Below, piece by piece: positions 45,276 to 59,200 of a stretch of 64,000 bases of DNA. The notes below the pieces were generated by a model that worked only from the letters and a program-made list of their open reading frames with translations, searched no databases and had not been told where the DNA came from. This DNA comes from Anthopleura xanthogrammica. Taxonomy: Eukaryota; Cnidaria; Anthozoa; Actiniaria; Actiniidae. The translations under genes were made by a program, and so were the position numbers. The first letter of the stretch is position 1; every line of letters begins with the position of its first letter. The DNA lies in contig OZ025219.1 in NCBI GenBank assembly GCA_964019055.1, positions 10,371,388 through 10,435,387 of the forward strand. Reading direction: 5' to 3'.

Positions 45276-48200
45276 TCCTGGCAATGCTTGTCCAACCATT
45301 TCCTGTTGCTTCTCATTGCAATGCACTCTCTATCAGAAATCGCCGGTTGGGGGTTGTAAGTAGTTGGCAGAGGTCTGAACTGACTGACAGGGGTGCCATC
45401 AGACCACTGGAAGGTGTTAGTGTTGGCTTGATCATTCAGACCAATCCATACTCCTTGTTCGTGCCAGTCTGGAATATTAACATAGAAATCATATAAAGAG
45501 TTTGGATTAGAAGATTTTTCTTGATGTCATTATATTTCGGTAACCTGTATAAGAACAATATTTAGCCAATAGAGATGTTTGAGTGAGAATCACTGAAACA
45601 ATCACACGAGTCACTTACACATTGCAGTCTGCATTTCATGGAGGCTCAGTGACTTGTTGAACAGCATGAAGTGTTTAATGGAACCATGGAAATATTTGCT
45701 AATTGTTTGGGGTTTGGCTACACCAAACACAAAACGAGTAGCCTCTTTCATCTTCAAACCCGTGAGAATTTCCTGGCGGTCGGTGTTTCCGTTCAGCACG
45801 AGGCGATACAAACTTTCTGTTTCATTCCAGGAGAAGGCCAAATGACACCACACATTTTTGGGGCATCTACAAAAAATAAGAGTTTTCATCGTCAGACATA
45901 CGATAAGATCAGGCTGGCCGTCTAACTAGGACGTTGAATGATAGGTGTCAATCAGTTAAGTGAATCTCATTAATCTCATTTCACTCAAGATGGTAAAAAA
46001 TTCCTCACGTGACCAGAAATGAAGTCAACATTTGATAATAATAACCTATTTCACAATGATTTAAATGTGTAGATCCCGGATGGAGTGTCCACACAATACT
46101 ACATAAAGCAATGAATATCATTTCACTTACGTGCAGATTTCAAAGTTTTCTGTCCGAGCGGGAGAGTAGATGTAAGTTTTTGCAGCAATACATCCTACTG
46201 AGTTAATATAGATATACAGCTTTATTTCACTCGATGAGCCAGTGAATGCATGTGGGAAAGATGCAGAAGAGTCGAGACGTTTAAGCCATAAAGCGATTGT
46301 GAAGCCCTTGAGATTGAGAGGGACAGCCTGGACCTCAGCAAACCCACCATTTCCACTGAAGTACAGAGCATTCTCTCCGTCATCTGACTGATATCTCACA
46401 CCACCTGGCGTACCATGAAAGCTGGGTAAAGATAAAAAAATGATTTGATACAAATTGAAATCTTGTTGTTCACAATTTACCCCTTTCACATCCAGTACCC
46501 ATAATGCTTTGCATTTTGGGGGCAGCAAAGAGACAAAACCGTTAATATCACCATGAAGATTAATAACAATTGAAGAAAAAAACATCTCAAAACACTTATG
46601 CATCTGATGTGCATCTATCAGAATGAACAAAAACCAGAAAGAGAGAAATTTGAAGAGCTTTTTTAGTAAAAGTCATGACATTTCTTAGTAAATCCATACA
46701 TTGTCTGTAACACCAAACGTTTCATTCTCCCATGTGTGTGGAATTAGCTCTGCATGGTTACTGATACTGGATTTTTCAATGAAAATAGCAAATATAGGGT
46801 CAGCATCTGCACGAAAAGTTTTGATTTCCAAATAATTTTATTTCTAGTTGCCCTCCAAAACGCAAAGTATTATGGGGGATTTGAAAGTGGTGATGGCTGC
46901 GAGTCAAGGTTGTGTTCATACATTTAATATATTTCTAAAGAATTAAGAGAAAAATATCATATGGACCCCCACAGTTGCCACATATACAACATTGCTCCAC
47001 CCAGTTCTATTACCATTATTTATTTATTTTGTTGTTACATCAAAACCAAATATTCTGCTGTCTACATAGCCGGTACTACGACCTCAACAGCACCTGCACG
47101 GCAAGTGGACGGCAATTAATATAATCCTTACCTCACTCCTGGTTCGTATCCGTTGAACTTCCAGTGAACATCAGGGAAAATCATATCTGTTGAAAAGCGT
47201 TAAACAACAGACTCAATCAGAGATTCGATTCAGGTCATTCACGTGTGAACAAAAACAATTAATTCCACTGAACATTATCAATATACTTATTTAGCTTTGT
47301 CGTATTAAGCAACCATTAAACAAAAATAGTATACTCTAGGGAATGACACGTGGTCTGAAATGGGAAAACATTACACCCAAACTAGAGTTTTATCCTCAGC
47401 AAAAGCCTACTATCCATTCAGTTATTACGTTACCTTTTTCTCCAGTCAAATTCAATCCTTTTACAAACACATCGTAGACGAAGTCGTTTTCGTGTGAGCT
47501 TGTTATGGACACAAGATCTCCTCCAAGCGACTGACAAAAGATACGAGCATCGGTCCAGTTTTTCATCTGCTGGAAGAGTTTGATGGCTGCTTTACCATAT
47601 CGAAACCACCCATCACCCAAATCTACAAACACAGAATTAGTATTATACTATAGAATAGAGGAGAGTCAAGTCAAAAGTCCAAATGAATCAGACTTCATAA
47701 ATACCTTCCTTTCTTTTACATTGGTACGTCCTGCAGTACTGATCATCAACTGCCTGAAAAACACAAGTACTCTTATTAGAACAATACTCTTTGCAAGATA
47801 GATCAATCTCCTACCCTCACCGCGCGTACAGTACCAGTCCTACTTATCTCCATTTCTTGATACTGCGATCCCTGTCTAGATACCAGTCCTACTCACCCCC
47901 ATTTCATGGTACTGGGATCCCTGTCTAGATACCAGTCCTACTCACCCCCATTTCATGGTACTGGGATCCCTGTCTAGGTACCAGCCCTACTCACCCCCAT
48001 TTCATGGTACTGGGATCCCTGTCTAGATACCAGTCCTACTCACCCCCATTTCATGGTACTGGGATCCCTGTCTAGATACCAGTCCTACTCACCCCCATTT
48101 CATGGTACTGGGATCCCTGTCTAGATACCAGTCCTACTCACCCCCATTTCATGGTACTGGGATCCCTGTCTAGATACCAGTCCTACTCACCCCCATTTCT

Positions 48201-48505
48201 TGGTACTGAGATCCCTGTCTAGATATCAGATTTCCAGGATTGACTCTTTTGCTGGAATTGTTCAAATCACATTCAACTGTTCCGTGATTGGTGGGACGTA
48301 CGTTGATTGACATGCACCATGACAACCAAACACAGTCTCTCCAGCATAGACTTACGAGACTGTGGAGTACAGTCTTGATCACGTGACCTTGTAGTGTTTG
48401 ATTTGGGCTTGGAACAAACTTGTAGATTTCACAGGAATTGCTCGTTGACAGATAGAGAGTAAACAACAGGAATACGAATAGGAAGACTAGTCTTGTAGGG
48501 TCCAT
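45239..48505 (-). CDS. lectin paralogue L3: PAN + CTLD split by LamG (last junction out of phase)
   Basis: Exons: 48505-48191, 47753-47705, 47622-47434, 47186-47132, 46421-46131, 45866-45619, 45544-45239. Exons 1-6 have the same lengths and phases as L2 and join in frame. Exon 7 is 306 nt with a good acceptor (TATACAG|GTTACC) but two bases fewer than L2 before the SSNPNSL codons, so phase 1 entry gives an early stop. The body of exon 7 is undamaged (VWIGLNDQAN, FQWSDGTPVSQ, KWLDKHCQ), ending KKLFICERPAP with Leu for Pro. The LamG half has small substitutions (VWCHLAFSW). An intact body with a bad junction suggests recent decay, an assembly indel or a different acceptor. Confidence 0.7.
47830..48232. 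repeat. 49-bp splice-donor minisatellite, L3 (about 8 copies)
   Basis: Same unit and donor as in L2, with the exon-proximal donor at 48190. Central copies are almost identical, suggesting recent homogenisation. Confidence 0.95.
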
Positions 48506-48648
48506 ACTGAATTGAAATAACAGATTAACCGATATTAGGACCAAAGTTTGAGTTACATAAAGAGAATTCAACAGGACACTTGGGACGTTTAACAGAATGA
48601 AAAGAAATGTGACAGGCATAAGACGATTACCACTCAACATGCTCTTAA

Positions 48649-49291
48649 GGTGGCTGCCTACTATAGAAAAATGAAGCTACTGTGCACGCTATTACACAAT
48701 CACAATGACGCCATGAAGCAGGTAATCTGACGTCACTATGTGCGCTCGCACGATTAACCTTCAAACTTTTATTGAAGAACCATACACGTTTTGAACTTCA
48801 ACAGGGCAAAACCCTCGAATTTTGTACGGGACTCTATAATTTTTTTTCGGATTTCCAAAACAGTACATTAAAAAAAAGACGTGGGTTGCCGGCTAGTAAT
48901 ATAAAAAGTGTACCTTTTTTGCACTCGCTTTATACGAAATTTTCAAGGGCAAGACGAATAAAAAAAATAATTTTGACTTTATTTCTCAATATTTTATAAA
49001 TCTTTTGAGTTATGTTCGTAAAACAATGTATAATCTAGTTTTCCTGAAAGAAAAAACAACGTCAAAAGCTTGATTACCGGTGAAGTTATGAATTTTTTCG
49101 TAGAGGGTTGGTTTTCGCTTGTTTTTCTTCATAAAGTGTTTGATATGATTGTATTTAATCGTGAATATCTCAAAAACGACCTCAGGACATCCCTTTTTTC
49201 TTTCCAGATTTAAAATCGGCATTAAATTTGAGTTTAAAATAATTGTGGTTTAAAAACTTTTCATGGATTTTTTCTATAGTAGGCAGCCACC
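48649..49291. mobile_element. TTAA-flanked element, subfamily a (upstream of L3)
   Basis: 643 bp between TTAA at 48645-48648 and 49292-49295, with termini GGTGGCTGCCTACTATAG. It is the same insertion as 37390-38548, without the nested Mutator-like MITE. Confidence 0.87.
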
Positions 49292-52089
49292 TTAATACGA
49301 TTTTTTTCCCTTTCTTTTGGAACACAAACTGAGCTGAATTACAGTTCAATCTATCAGTTAGCCTTGTCCTGAATTAGATCATCCGAGAGGATAGGGGTTG
49401 TTACAGTGCCGGTTTGATCTGAGAGTTAGCCTTGCCAAAGAAGTTGTTCCTTGGCTCGATAAAATTGATTAAAAATAAACAGCATGATCTTCAAAACAAC
49501 TTATAAGAGATCAAAAGAAAGTAGTTTCTATTGTGAGGTTAGTTCAGTTCCCTGCTGAGGATGACGTAAGTAAATTCAAACCTTATTATTGGACAACTTG
49601 TTTTGCTGATACATGATTGGTGTAAACTTTGACAAACTATTTTTTAAATATTGTTCAATAATATATTATCACCAACCCGCTATCACAAAACAGGTGCAAG
49701 TTAATAGTAAGATGAAAAGTTAATTTCAAGCATCTCTAAAAAAAAATCTTTCAACTCCAACAATTAAAATGTAAATAACCAGTAAAAACTCTCCTACCAG
49801 AAGATCTAGAGAATTTGAATGATTTTTTTTATACTAAGATTCAACGCTAATCAACTATTTATAAAGTTTTGAAAATCCATTTAGGAAATAAGAAAAAAAA
49901 ACTAGAGAAAATGTAATGAGAAGCCGACGACGTTTCGATGTTACCTGAACTTCATTATCAGGTCAAAAAAAGTTAAAATAAAAATTACAGATATAATCGG
50001 TAAACTAGGTCCTCTAAGAGAAAACAATCTATAAAAATAACTATATAAATTCTAGAGAAATCAGAATAAATAATTGTGGTTTCTATTTTTTGGTTTTCAT
50101 GTTGTATATATTCTTGTGGCTTTGTGAAAAGCGGTATTCATTTCAATGTAAAAGTTATTAGCCACATAAATCATCTAAAAATTAAAGAAAACTTTACCGA
50201 AAAAAAAAAAAAAAAAAAGAAGAGAGAAAATTCGCAAACAAACAACAAACAAGGTGAAGAACGTTATTAATATCGGCCAGAAAATACTTAATTTTAAATA
50301 CTCAAGTATGTGTTTATGACCCAGCAGTTTGTGTTTTTAGGCAAGATATAGGGTTGTGTTGAACAACTCGTACCATGGAAGATTCTAACGTCCCGCCGCT
50401 GCCACCATATTGTGTGCATACTTTACATTGAGTAATAATGCTAGAAATACACTGTGGTAAGCTACATGGGCATATCATATTACACTATGCTACATTATAT
50501 GGTACAGATTTCCACGCACTTGAATATCTAGTGGTTTTTTATATTTACTATAATTAATAAATATTTACTATAAATATTATTTTCTTTAGTCCAAGTTTCT
50601 GTTTAAACATTTTGAACACGGCAATTAGCTATTCTGGAAACAGATCCTTTCTAGTGACTTGAATGACCAGAAAACCATGGTTTCCTGTCGGATTGAGGTT
50701 GGAAGAGTATAGATGCCTTTATTTAATTTAGTTAAAGCGTTTCAAGATCAAACTCATTTTTCAATACTTTTATAGTAATCTTGGTAAAGAAGTTAAGAAA
50801 CAATGAGATAGACGAAAAATACTAGCACATATGTATTCATATAAATTAGCGAGCTAGACAAGAAAAAAAGGCATATTTGCGATAGTACCATATCAGAAAG
50901 CATATATTTCAAATATCGTACAATAATATAAGAAAATAAAATTTAAATACCGTACCTTGGACCTTGAGTTCTTTGCTTACGTACACTATCCTTTTTCAAC
51001 CGATGAAATTATTGATATCAACGCATTGAACACGTCTTGACTTCTGTGTAAATGTTTCTAGATAATTCTTTTATAGTCCTTTGAAAGAATAATACAAGAT
51101 TTGAAGTGTCTTTCAATGGGGGCTCCTCAATAATTCATGATTCTTGTAGTCGCGTACCAAAAACATATCACAGTTGATTTAAGCCAGTAGTTTAATACCC
51201 TTATTGATGGTTGAAAACAAACTGGTACAAACTTGACGAGGACTGACTAGAAAAACTAACTTGACGTGAATTTATACTACTAATTTGAATAATCGATGGA
51301 ACGGAAAATACTTAAAACTTAAAACAATGAAGTACAACAAAACAAAGAATCTTACGATACTGACATAACCAATTGCAATCGAAAACTAATTAAATACAAT
51401 TCCTAGAAACAATACAAAAAAACAGAAACGAAAAACTTAAGTTCATGCATCTACAGTTTTTACTCAAACAATAGCGGACCAATCACTAATGCAGTAGTTT
51501 TCCCAGTGGAATTAAAATCTTGTCCCACAAACACCTAAACAATATTTGTTATAAAGAGTACTACAAGGATTACGAGGCATTTTTCTCTTGTTTTCACAGG
51601 ACAGTAAACAATTGAAACAATTTATAAATCAATATTCCGAGATCAGAGTTTTAAATTCGAAGATAATATTCTAACTAATTTATTGAGGTTGTGGGACATA
51701 GCAATTGTATACGTAACTAAGGGAAGTCGGAATCATCAATTCAACAGTCATCAGAAAGGTGTAGCAAAACAATTCTATTTTTGTGGAATCAAGCTCAGGT
51801 GTCACCAGGGAAATTCCTTGATTAAATAAATAACTTGACAAAAGACACCACGCTGATCAAAGACAACCGCTTCTATTTTTTAGCATCTTCGTTCCTAACT
51901 TATTGAAATTTTTTTTTTTAAACATTTATCCTGTTATGTTTCTGTTATTTGTTACCAGAGCTTTCGCGTCATCGAACAAACATCAGGGATGTAAAAAGTG
52001 AAGGGAAGAGCGTGAGATATAAAGATACCAGAATCTGCAGAAATGAATGAAGGAAAAATATACAAAAAGTAAGATTGAAGGAAGGCATA

Positions 52090-52272
52090 TCAAATGAGGA
52101 AGGAAAGAAGACAGGGAGGAAGGAAGACAGGGAGGAAGGAAGACAGGGAGGAAGGAAGAAAGGGAGGATGGAAGGAAGGAAGGAAGGAAGGAAGGAAGAA
52201 AGGGAGGAAGGAAGGAAGGAAGGAAGGAAGGAAGGAAGGAAGGAAGGCAGGTAGGCAGGTAGGAAGGAAGGA
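52090..52272. repeat. (GGAA)n purine-rich microsatellite
   Basis: Homologue of 41630-41918, shorter and richer in pure GGAA units. Confidence 0.95.
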
Positions 52273-52715
52273 TGAACAAACAATCACCATCATTTTCATC
52301 AACATTATCTACTCACCTGCCGACAAATCAAGGTTTGAAACATCGATTGATGTCCGACATGAAGCACCTGATGTCATTGTTCATACCGGTTGACGCAGGG
52401 CACAGCTTCAGTTGCTAAGAAAAAAATAAGTCTTTACTCAACAGTATTTATAGGATGACAGGTGAAAGACTATTAGAATTACACTCTGAAGTTGTGACTG
52501 AACTCAAATAAGATTTGTTTCAAAAGAGTATTGCCCGTTGGTTTTTATATCCAGATTTTTGACTCGTTTCAGTTGATTCTTCTACGTTCGTTTATATATG
52601 AAAAGATACAAAGCTTTTTAAGCCATTATCAGAGAAAATGATGAAGCCATTTGGAAGGTGGTAATTCAATCTACTACCTTGTTGTCTAATGTCGATGGTA
52701 TTACTACTTAGTTTC

Positions 52716-52950
52716 CCCCTACTTTTTGTTTTCATTCCTTAATGATTTGTCGAAACCTACAATTAGATTACATTCACATTGTTCACTGAGTGCCGAGGGC
52801 CTGGGCTGCTCGAGTCCTCGAGGCCAATTAAAACCGAAACCAGTAGCCGCCAATAAATATTTTCGAGTTTATCAAAAAGTAACTGTTTGCGAGTATATAC
52901 TGTACTAACGTTTCGGACGTTAGCTAGTCCTTCGTAAGAGTAAAAGAAGA
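52716..52950. mobile_element. retroelement-like fragment unique to the L3-L4 spacer
   Basis: About 235 bp replaces CTTTAATAATTA of the L2-L3 spacer. Its right end on the minus strand reads CGAAGGACTAGCTAACGTCC then GAAACGTTAG, a self-complementary signature often seen at ends of Penelope-like or other retroelement fragments. No coding sequence. Confidence 0.5.
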
Positions 52951-54609
52951 TACTTTTTTTTGCTGAAAAACACAGCAAAAGTAAAAGTGAATGTTGAAAA
53001 AAAAAGTTTTTCAGAATGTGACAACTCATTTTAATCATTAAAGAATAGAGCGGAGTAACAAAGGAAATATATTCATCGTATCAATGTCAACATATATTGA
53101 TCCGCAGGGCCGTACCCACCATTTGGACAGTGATCCAGTTTTAAAAAAGTGGTCTGGTTTTCTCGGGTAAATATTTTTTAACAAAGGGGTGGGGGGGGGG
53201 GGGAGTGGTTCTACGGTAAAAAGTGGTACTGACGGTTATATAACCAGACCAACCGTACAGCTGGCTACGACTTTGATCCGTATATCGAGTTCATTATTTC
53301 TTACTTCCAATGCAATAAAAAATGATTTATATTTGTGAGCGTGCTACAAAATATTCCTAACTGAAGTGATATCATGATATGTGAAAAATAAGGTGGCCAA
53401 TAAATGCTAATTAATAAATCAATACTATGCTAATTATTATATTCTATCTGAATCGATGCAAATTCCTGAATAACAAGATGCATTTCAATTCACACAGCAC
53501 GCCCGGCGCACTTTCTATTGCGTCATTCCTATACTTGCTGTGCTATCTGCAATTGTAATAAAGCAAATAGGGGTTGGCAAATCACTCGGAAAGTGTTAAA
53601 AAGCACTCCACTACTCGCCGTGCTTCTCCTTACACTTCTCTAGTGTTTTGCCAACCCCCGCGGGCTTTATAACTGCACACAGCACGTGCCCGCGCGTTTT
53701 CTTTTACTTTAAAACATGTTGAACATCTTGATTAATTTGCACGGCTGAGAAAGTACAAGAAATAACTGAAATGATCTTGTTGCTAAGGAGTTGCCATGGA
53801 CTGGATTTATAGCTCCTATTAACCGAGTTTGAAGTCCGTACCGTAAGTTATGGACCGAGTTTTTTCCACTGCGATATAAAAAAAGTGGGGGGAAACGAGA
53901 ATCCATAACTTACGCTACGGACCGAGCAAATGAGATTAATAAGATATTTATTATATGGCAAGGCTAGGAGATACAATTATGATTTTCGGTCCGTACCGTA
54001 AGTTATGGACCGCAAATTGACCAATCATAGCGCGTGAAATTACCTTGCCATATAATAAAAGTATGTACTGATAATGACTAGGAGATACAATTATGATTTT
54101 CGGTCCGTACCGTAAGTTATGGACCGCAAATTGACCAATCATAGCGCGTGAAATTACCTTGCCATATAATAAAAGTATGTACTGATAATGACTAACGGTT
54201 AATACTTGCGATTCGATGAGTGTATTGAATACACAAGTGAAAGAAAAAGAAACTGAAACACCCTGTAAAAAAGTTTGTAACTAAATGACTAAAAACTATA
54301 TGATATAGCTATAGAATACAGCTATATCAAAAACGTTTGGTGAAGGCTTTTGCATATCAAGCTCGAAATGCACAGAAGAAAAAAATGCCAAAAAAACCGC
54401 GCACACAAAGTTTGGGAAAATTCCGAGGGACCATAATGTTAACGTTGTGACCTTTAGATGATTGCATTTTGGGCTTGGTATATGCAAACGCACCAAAACC
54501 TTCACCAAACCTTTTTTGAAATATATTGTTAAGCTAATCGCAGGGGATCGAGTTTAAAAAAGGATTAATTTTGAATTCATGCACTCAAACTTTTTTATAA
54601 GATCGTGGC

Positions 54610-56255
54610 AGTCTGTTCAAGAGCTTCTGCTTCAGAATGCTGCATGTTCTCTCGAAGATGAATGACTTCCTTTCTAGGCAGTGGTTCCATAAGAGTTCGT
54701 GCTTCAAGGTGCTGGTCTATCACAGACCAAAACTGCTCCAGTTAGTGCTTCTGTGAGAGTTTGTATACTTGATGATGCTGGTCTCTGACAAACAAACTTT
54801 TTCTTTTCCAGGCAGTGCTTCCATGAAATTTTCTACTTGTGGTCGCTGCTCTTTCACAGACCAACTGCTTCTTTTCCAGGCAGTGCTTGCATGAGGTTTT
54901 CTACTTGATAGTACTGGTCTCTCATAGGGGAACTGCGTTTATTCTAGGCAAGTGCTTCAATGAGAAGTTGTGCTTCAGAGTGCTGGTCTCTCACAGATGA
55001 ATGGTTTCTTTTCCAGAAAGGTGCTTCTATGAGAGTTTGTGCTTCATAATGCTGGTCTCTCACAGATAAATGGCTTCATTTCAAGACAGAGGTTCCATGA
55101 GAGTTTGTGCTAAGTGGTGTTGGTCTCTCACAGATGAATGGCTTATTTTCCAGGTAGTGCTTCCATGAGAGTCTGCGCTTCATGGTGTTGGTCTCTCAAT
55201 GATGAAAGGCTTCTTTTCCAGGCAGGTGCTTCTATTAGATGTTATGCTTCATGGTGCTGGTCTCTAACAGATGAATGGCTTATTTTCCAGGCAGTGCTTC
55301 TATGAGAGTTTAGGCTTCATGGTGTTGGTCTCACAGATGAATGGCTTCTTTTCCTGGCAGATGCTTCAATGAGAGTTTGTGCTTCATGGTGCTGCTCTCT
55401 CACAGACGAATGGCTAATTTTCCAGGCAGGTGCTTCTATGAGAGTTTGTGCTTGATGGTGCTGATCTCTCACAGATGAATGGCTTATTTTCCAGGTGGTG
55501 CTTCCATGAGAGTTTGTGCTTCATGGTGCTGGTCGCTCACAGATGAATGGCTTCTTTTCCAGGCACGTGCTTCTATGAGAGTTTGTGCTTCATGGTGCTG
55601 GTCTCTCACAGATGAATGGCTTCTTTTCCAGGTAGTGCTTCAATGAGAGTTTATGCTTGATGGTGTTGGTCTCTCACAGATGAATGGCTTATTTTCCAGG
55701 TAGTGCTTCCATGAGAGTTTATGCTTGATGGTGTTGGTCTCTCACAGATGAATGGCTTCTTTTCCAGGTAGTGCTTCCATGAGAGTTTATGCTTGATGGT
55801 GTTGGTCTCTCACAGATGAATGGCTTATTTTCCAGGTAGTGCTTCCATGAGAGTTTATGTTTGATGGTGTTGGTCTCTCACAGATTAATGGCTTCTTTTC
55901 CAGGTAGTGCTTCCATGAGAGTTTATGCTTGATGGTGTTGGTCTCTCACAGATGAATGGCTTATTTTCCAGGTAGTGCTTCCATGAGAGTTTGTACTTTA
56001 TGGTGCTGATGTCTCACAGATGAATGGGTTCGTTTCCAGACAGTGCTTGAATGAGAGTTTATGCTTCATGGTGCTGATGTTTCACAGATGAATGCAGATG
56101 AATGGGTTCGTTTCCAGACAGTGCTTGAATAAAAGTTTGTGCTTTATGGTGCTGATGTCTCACAGATGAATGGGTACGTTTCCAGGTATGCGCAGGTGCT
56201 TCTATCAGGGTTTGTGCTTCATGGTGCTGGTCTCTCACAGATAAATGGCTTCTTT
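54610..56255. repeat. 68-69 bp minisatellite, L4 copy (about 24 units)
   Basis: The longest of the four 3' arrays. Central units (55600-56000) alternate between GGCTTCTTTTCCAGG and GGCTTATTTTCCAGG types and share TTTATGCTTGATGG, indicating local expansion of a variant pair. The real L4 stop is 56219-56221. Confidence 0.94.
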
Positions 56256-59200
56256 TCCTGGCAATGGTTGTCCAGCCACTTCCTGTTGCTTCTCATTGCA
56301 ATGCATTTTCTACCAGAAACCGCCGGTTTGGGGTTGTAGTTTAGTAAGGGCCTGAAGTGACTGAGAGGGGTGGCATCAGACCACTGAAAGGTGTTGGTGT
56401 TGGCTTGATCATTCAGACCAATCCATACTCCCAGTTCGTTCCAGTCTGGAATATTAACATAGATATCATGTAAAGAGTTTGGATAAGAAGATTGTTTCTG
56501 TTGTCATTAGATTTCGGTAGCCTTTGTAACAACAAAATTTAGCCAATGAGAGAGATTTTTAAATGAGAATCACTGAAACAATCACACGAGTCACTTACAC
56601 ATTGTAGTATGTATTTCATGGAGGCTCAGCGACTTGTTGAACAGCATGAAGTGTTTCATGGAACCATGGAAATATTTGTTACTGTCTTGGGGTTTGAATA
56701 CACCAAACACAAAACGAGTAGCCTCTTTCATCTTGAAACCCGTGAGAATTATCTGCTTGTCGATGTTTCCGTTCAGCACGAGGCGATACAAACTTTCTGT
56801 TTCATTCCAGGAGAAAGCCAAATGAAACCACACATTTTTGGGGCATCTACAAAAAATAAGAGTTTTCATCGTCAGACATATGATAAGATCAGGCTGGCCG
56901 TCTAACTAGGACGTTGAATGATAGGTGTCAATCAGTTAAGTGAATCTCATGAATCTCATTTCATTCAAGATGGTAAAAAATTCCTCACGTGACTAGAAAT
57001 GAAGTCAACATTTGATAATAATAACCTATTTCACAATGATTTAAATGTGTAGATCCCGGATGGAGTGTCACAATACTACATAAAGCAATGAATATCATTT
57101 CACTTACGTGCAGATTTCAAAGTTTTCTGTCCGAGCGGGAGAGTAGATGTAAGTTTTTGCAGCAATACATCCTACTGAGTTAATATAGATATACAGCTTT
57201 ATTTCACTCGATGAGCCAGTGAATGCATGTGGGAAAGATGCAGAAGAGTCGAGACGTTTAAGCCATAAAGCGATTGTGAAGCCCTTGAGATTGAGAGGGA
57301 CAGCCTGGACCTCAGCAAACCCACCATTTCCACTGAAGTACAGACTATTCTCTCCGTCATCTGACTGATATCTCACACCACCTGGCGTACCATCAAAGCT
57401 AGGTAAAGATAAATAAAATGATTTGATATGAGATTAAAATTTTGAGCGTTTTAGAATTTTAATGTTGTACGACCCTTGTGTTTAATGCAGTTATCATTAG
57501 TGCGTTTCTTTTTTTTAGTCAAGTTAGAAATCCGAAAATTATATATATGTGCCACATAAAATGTGGTAAACCTGTATCAAATATTAAGTTAAAAAATCAA
57601 GTCAAACGAACAAACAAATAAACAAACAAACGAAACCCGTGCCAATAAAGGAAGGATCGTTTACAAGATCTAAAAGTAGTAAATTTTCGTATTTGGCGGC
57701 CGCAACGAGACTAAATAGTTAATATTACCATGAAGATTAATAAGAATAAAAGAAAAACCATTTAAAAACATTAATGCATCTGATGTGCAACTATCAGAAT
57801 TAACAAAAACCAGAAAGAAAGAAATTTCAACAGCTTTTTTGAGTAAATGTCGTGAGGTTTTTTAGTAAGTTCATACATTGTTTGTCACCGAAACGTTTTA
57901 TTCTCCCATACACCTAAGTCCAAAATTGCAAACTGCCGGAATGGCCAAATGTTACCGAAAATTTATGGGTTAAACTTAATGCGACTGAAAGTCCGGTGAA
58001 GTCGGGTATCATTCCCGGTAACATTTGGTCTATCCCCTCCTCACTATGTACATGTTTTGTATTTTTCACCGAATATTTTTCGTGATATTTGGCTGTATTG
58101 AAATTTCGCGCATATTCATTATTTCGAATTTCAAAGAATAATTTCTCGGCATCGCGTGGACAAACATTAATTTTTCTCTTAAGCTTCAAATTAAAGGTAA
58201 TTTATAATGGTAATAGAACTGGGTGGAGTGCAATTTGGGCTGAAATCGCAAGAGTGATTACGAAATTGCACGACCGCGTAGCGGGATTGCAATTTGTTAA
58301 TCACGAGTGTGATTTCTACACAAAATTGCACGACACGAAGTTCTATTACCTATTAATCATATCCATTTTGAAATCTCAATATATTCAAATACTCAACAGT
58401 TATTTAGCTTCAAAATTGTTTGTATGACAAAATGATTCAAAATAGTGCAGTTAATGCTTAAATCGCACACTTTTTAACCAATCAGATTGCAGGATTTGCC
58501 AATGATTTCAAAATGGATATGATTAATTTGAGAATCGATTCCTGTGGCTAAATTTTCCAATAAGATAATCAAAATCATATAGCAATTTACGTCCTCCTGA
58601 AAGCATATTTTCAAATCATATGGAATATGAATAGAAAAAAGTTCACTGACTGAAGCTAATGACGTCACAGCCCGCTCACTCTACGCTTGGGCTACCTGTG
58701 ATTCAGTATTCCCTTCCAACCTTAACCCAACCTTATTAATAGCACATGCACGGCAACTGCACGGCAATTAATATAATTCTTACCTCACTCCTGGTTCGTG
58801 TCCGTTGAATTTCCAGTGAACATCAGGGAAAATTATTTCTGTTGAAAAGCGAACAACAGACTCAATCAGACATTCGATTCAGGTCATTCACGTGTGACAA
58901 AAAACAATTAATTCCACTGAACATTATCAATATACACTCTTTAGCTTTGTCGTAATGATTTTCCATTTCACACCACGTGTTGTATTCTCTTGAGAATAAG
59001 ATTCTTTGTTTGAGTTGTATCCATATTCATGTGTCTTCTCATGCACAACCGTTGAACAAAGAAATGATACTATAGGGAATGACACGTGGTCTGAAATGGG
59101 AAAATATTACTCCCAAAGTAAAGAGATATATTCCCAGCAAAAGCGTAATATCCATTCAGCTATTACGTTACCTTTTCCTCCAGTCAAATTCAATCCCTTT

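Larger units (their letters stand above)
49296..54605. repeat. L3-L4 spacer, segmental duplicate of the L2-L3 spacer
   Basis: Collinear with 38553-44105 at high identity. Differences: about one 62 bp unit instead of six; a shorter purine array (52090-52272); an insert at about 52716-52950; no solo LTR; a 114 bp tandem duplication at 53964-54191. Its candidate non-coding exon is 52317-52414. No coding gene seen. Confidence 0.9.
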
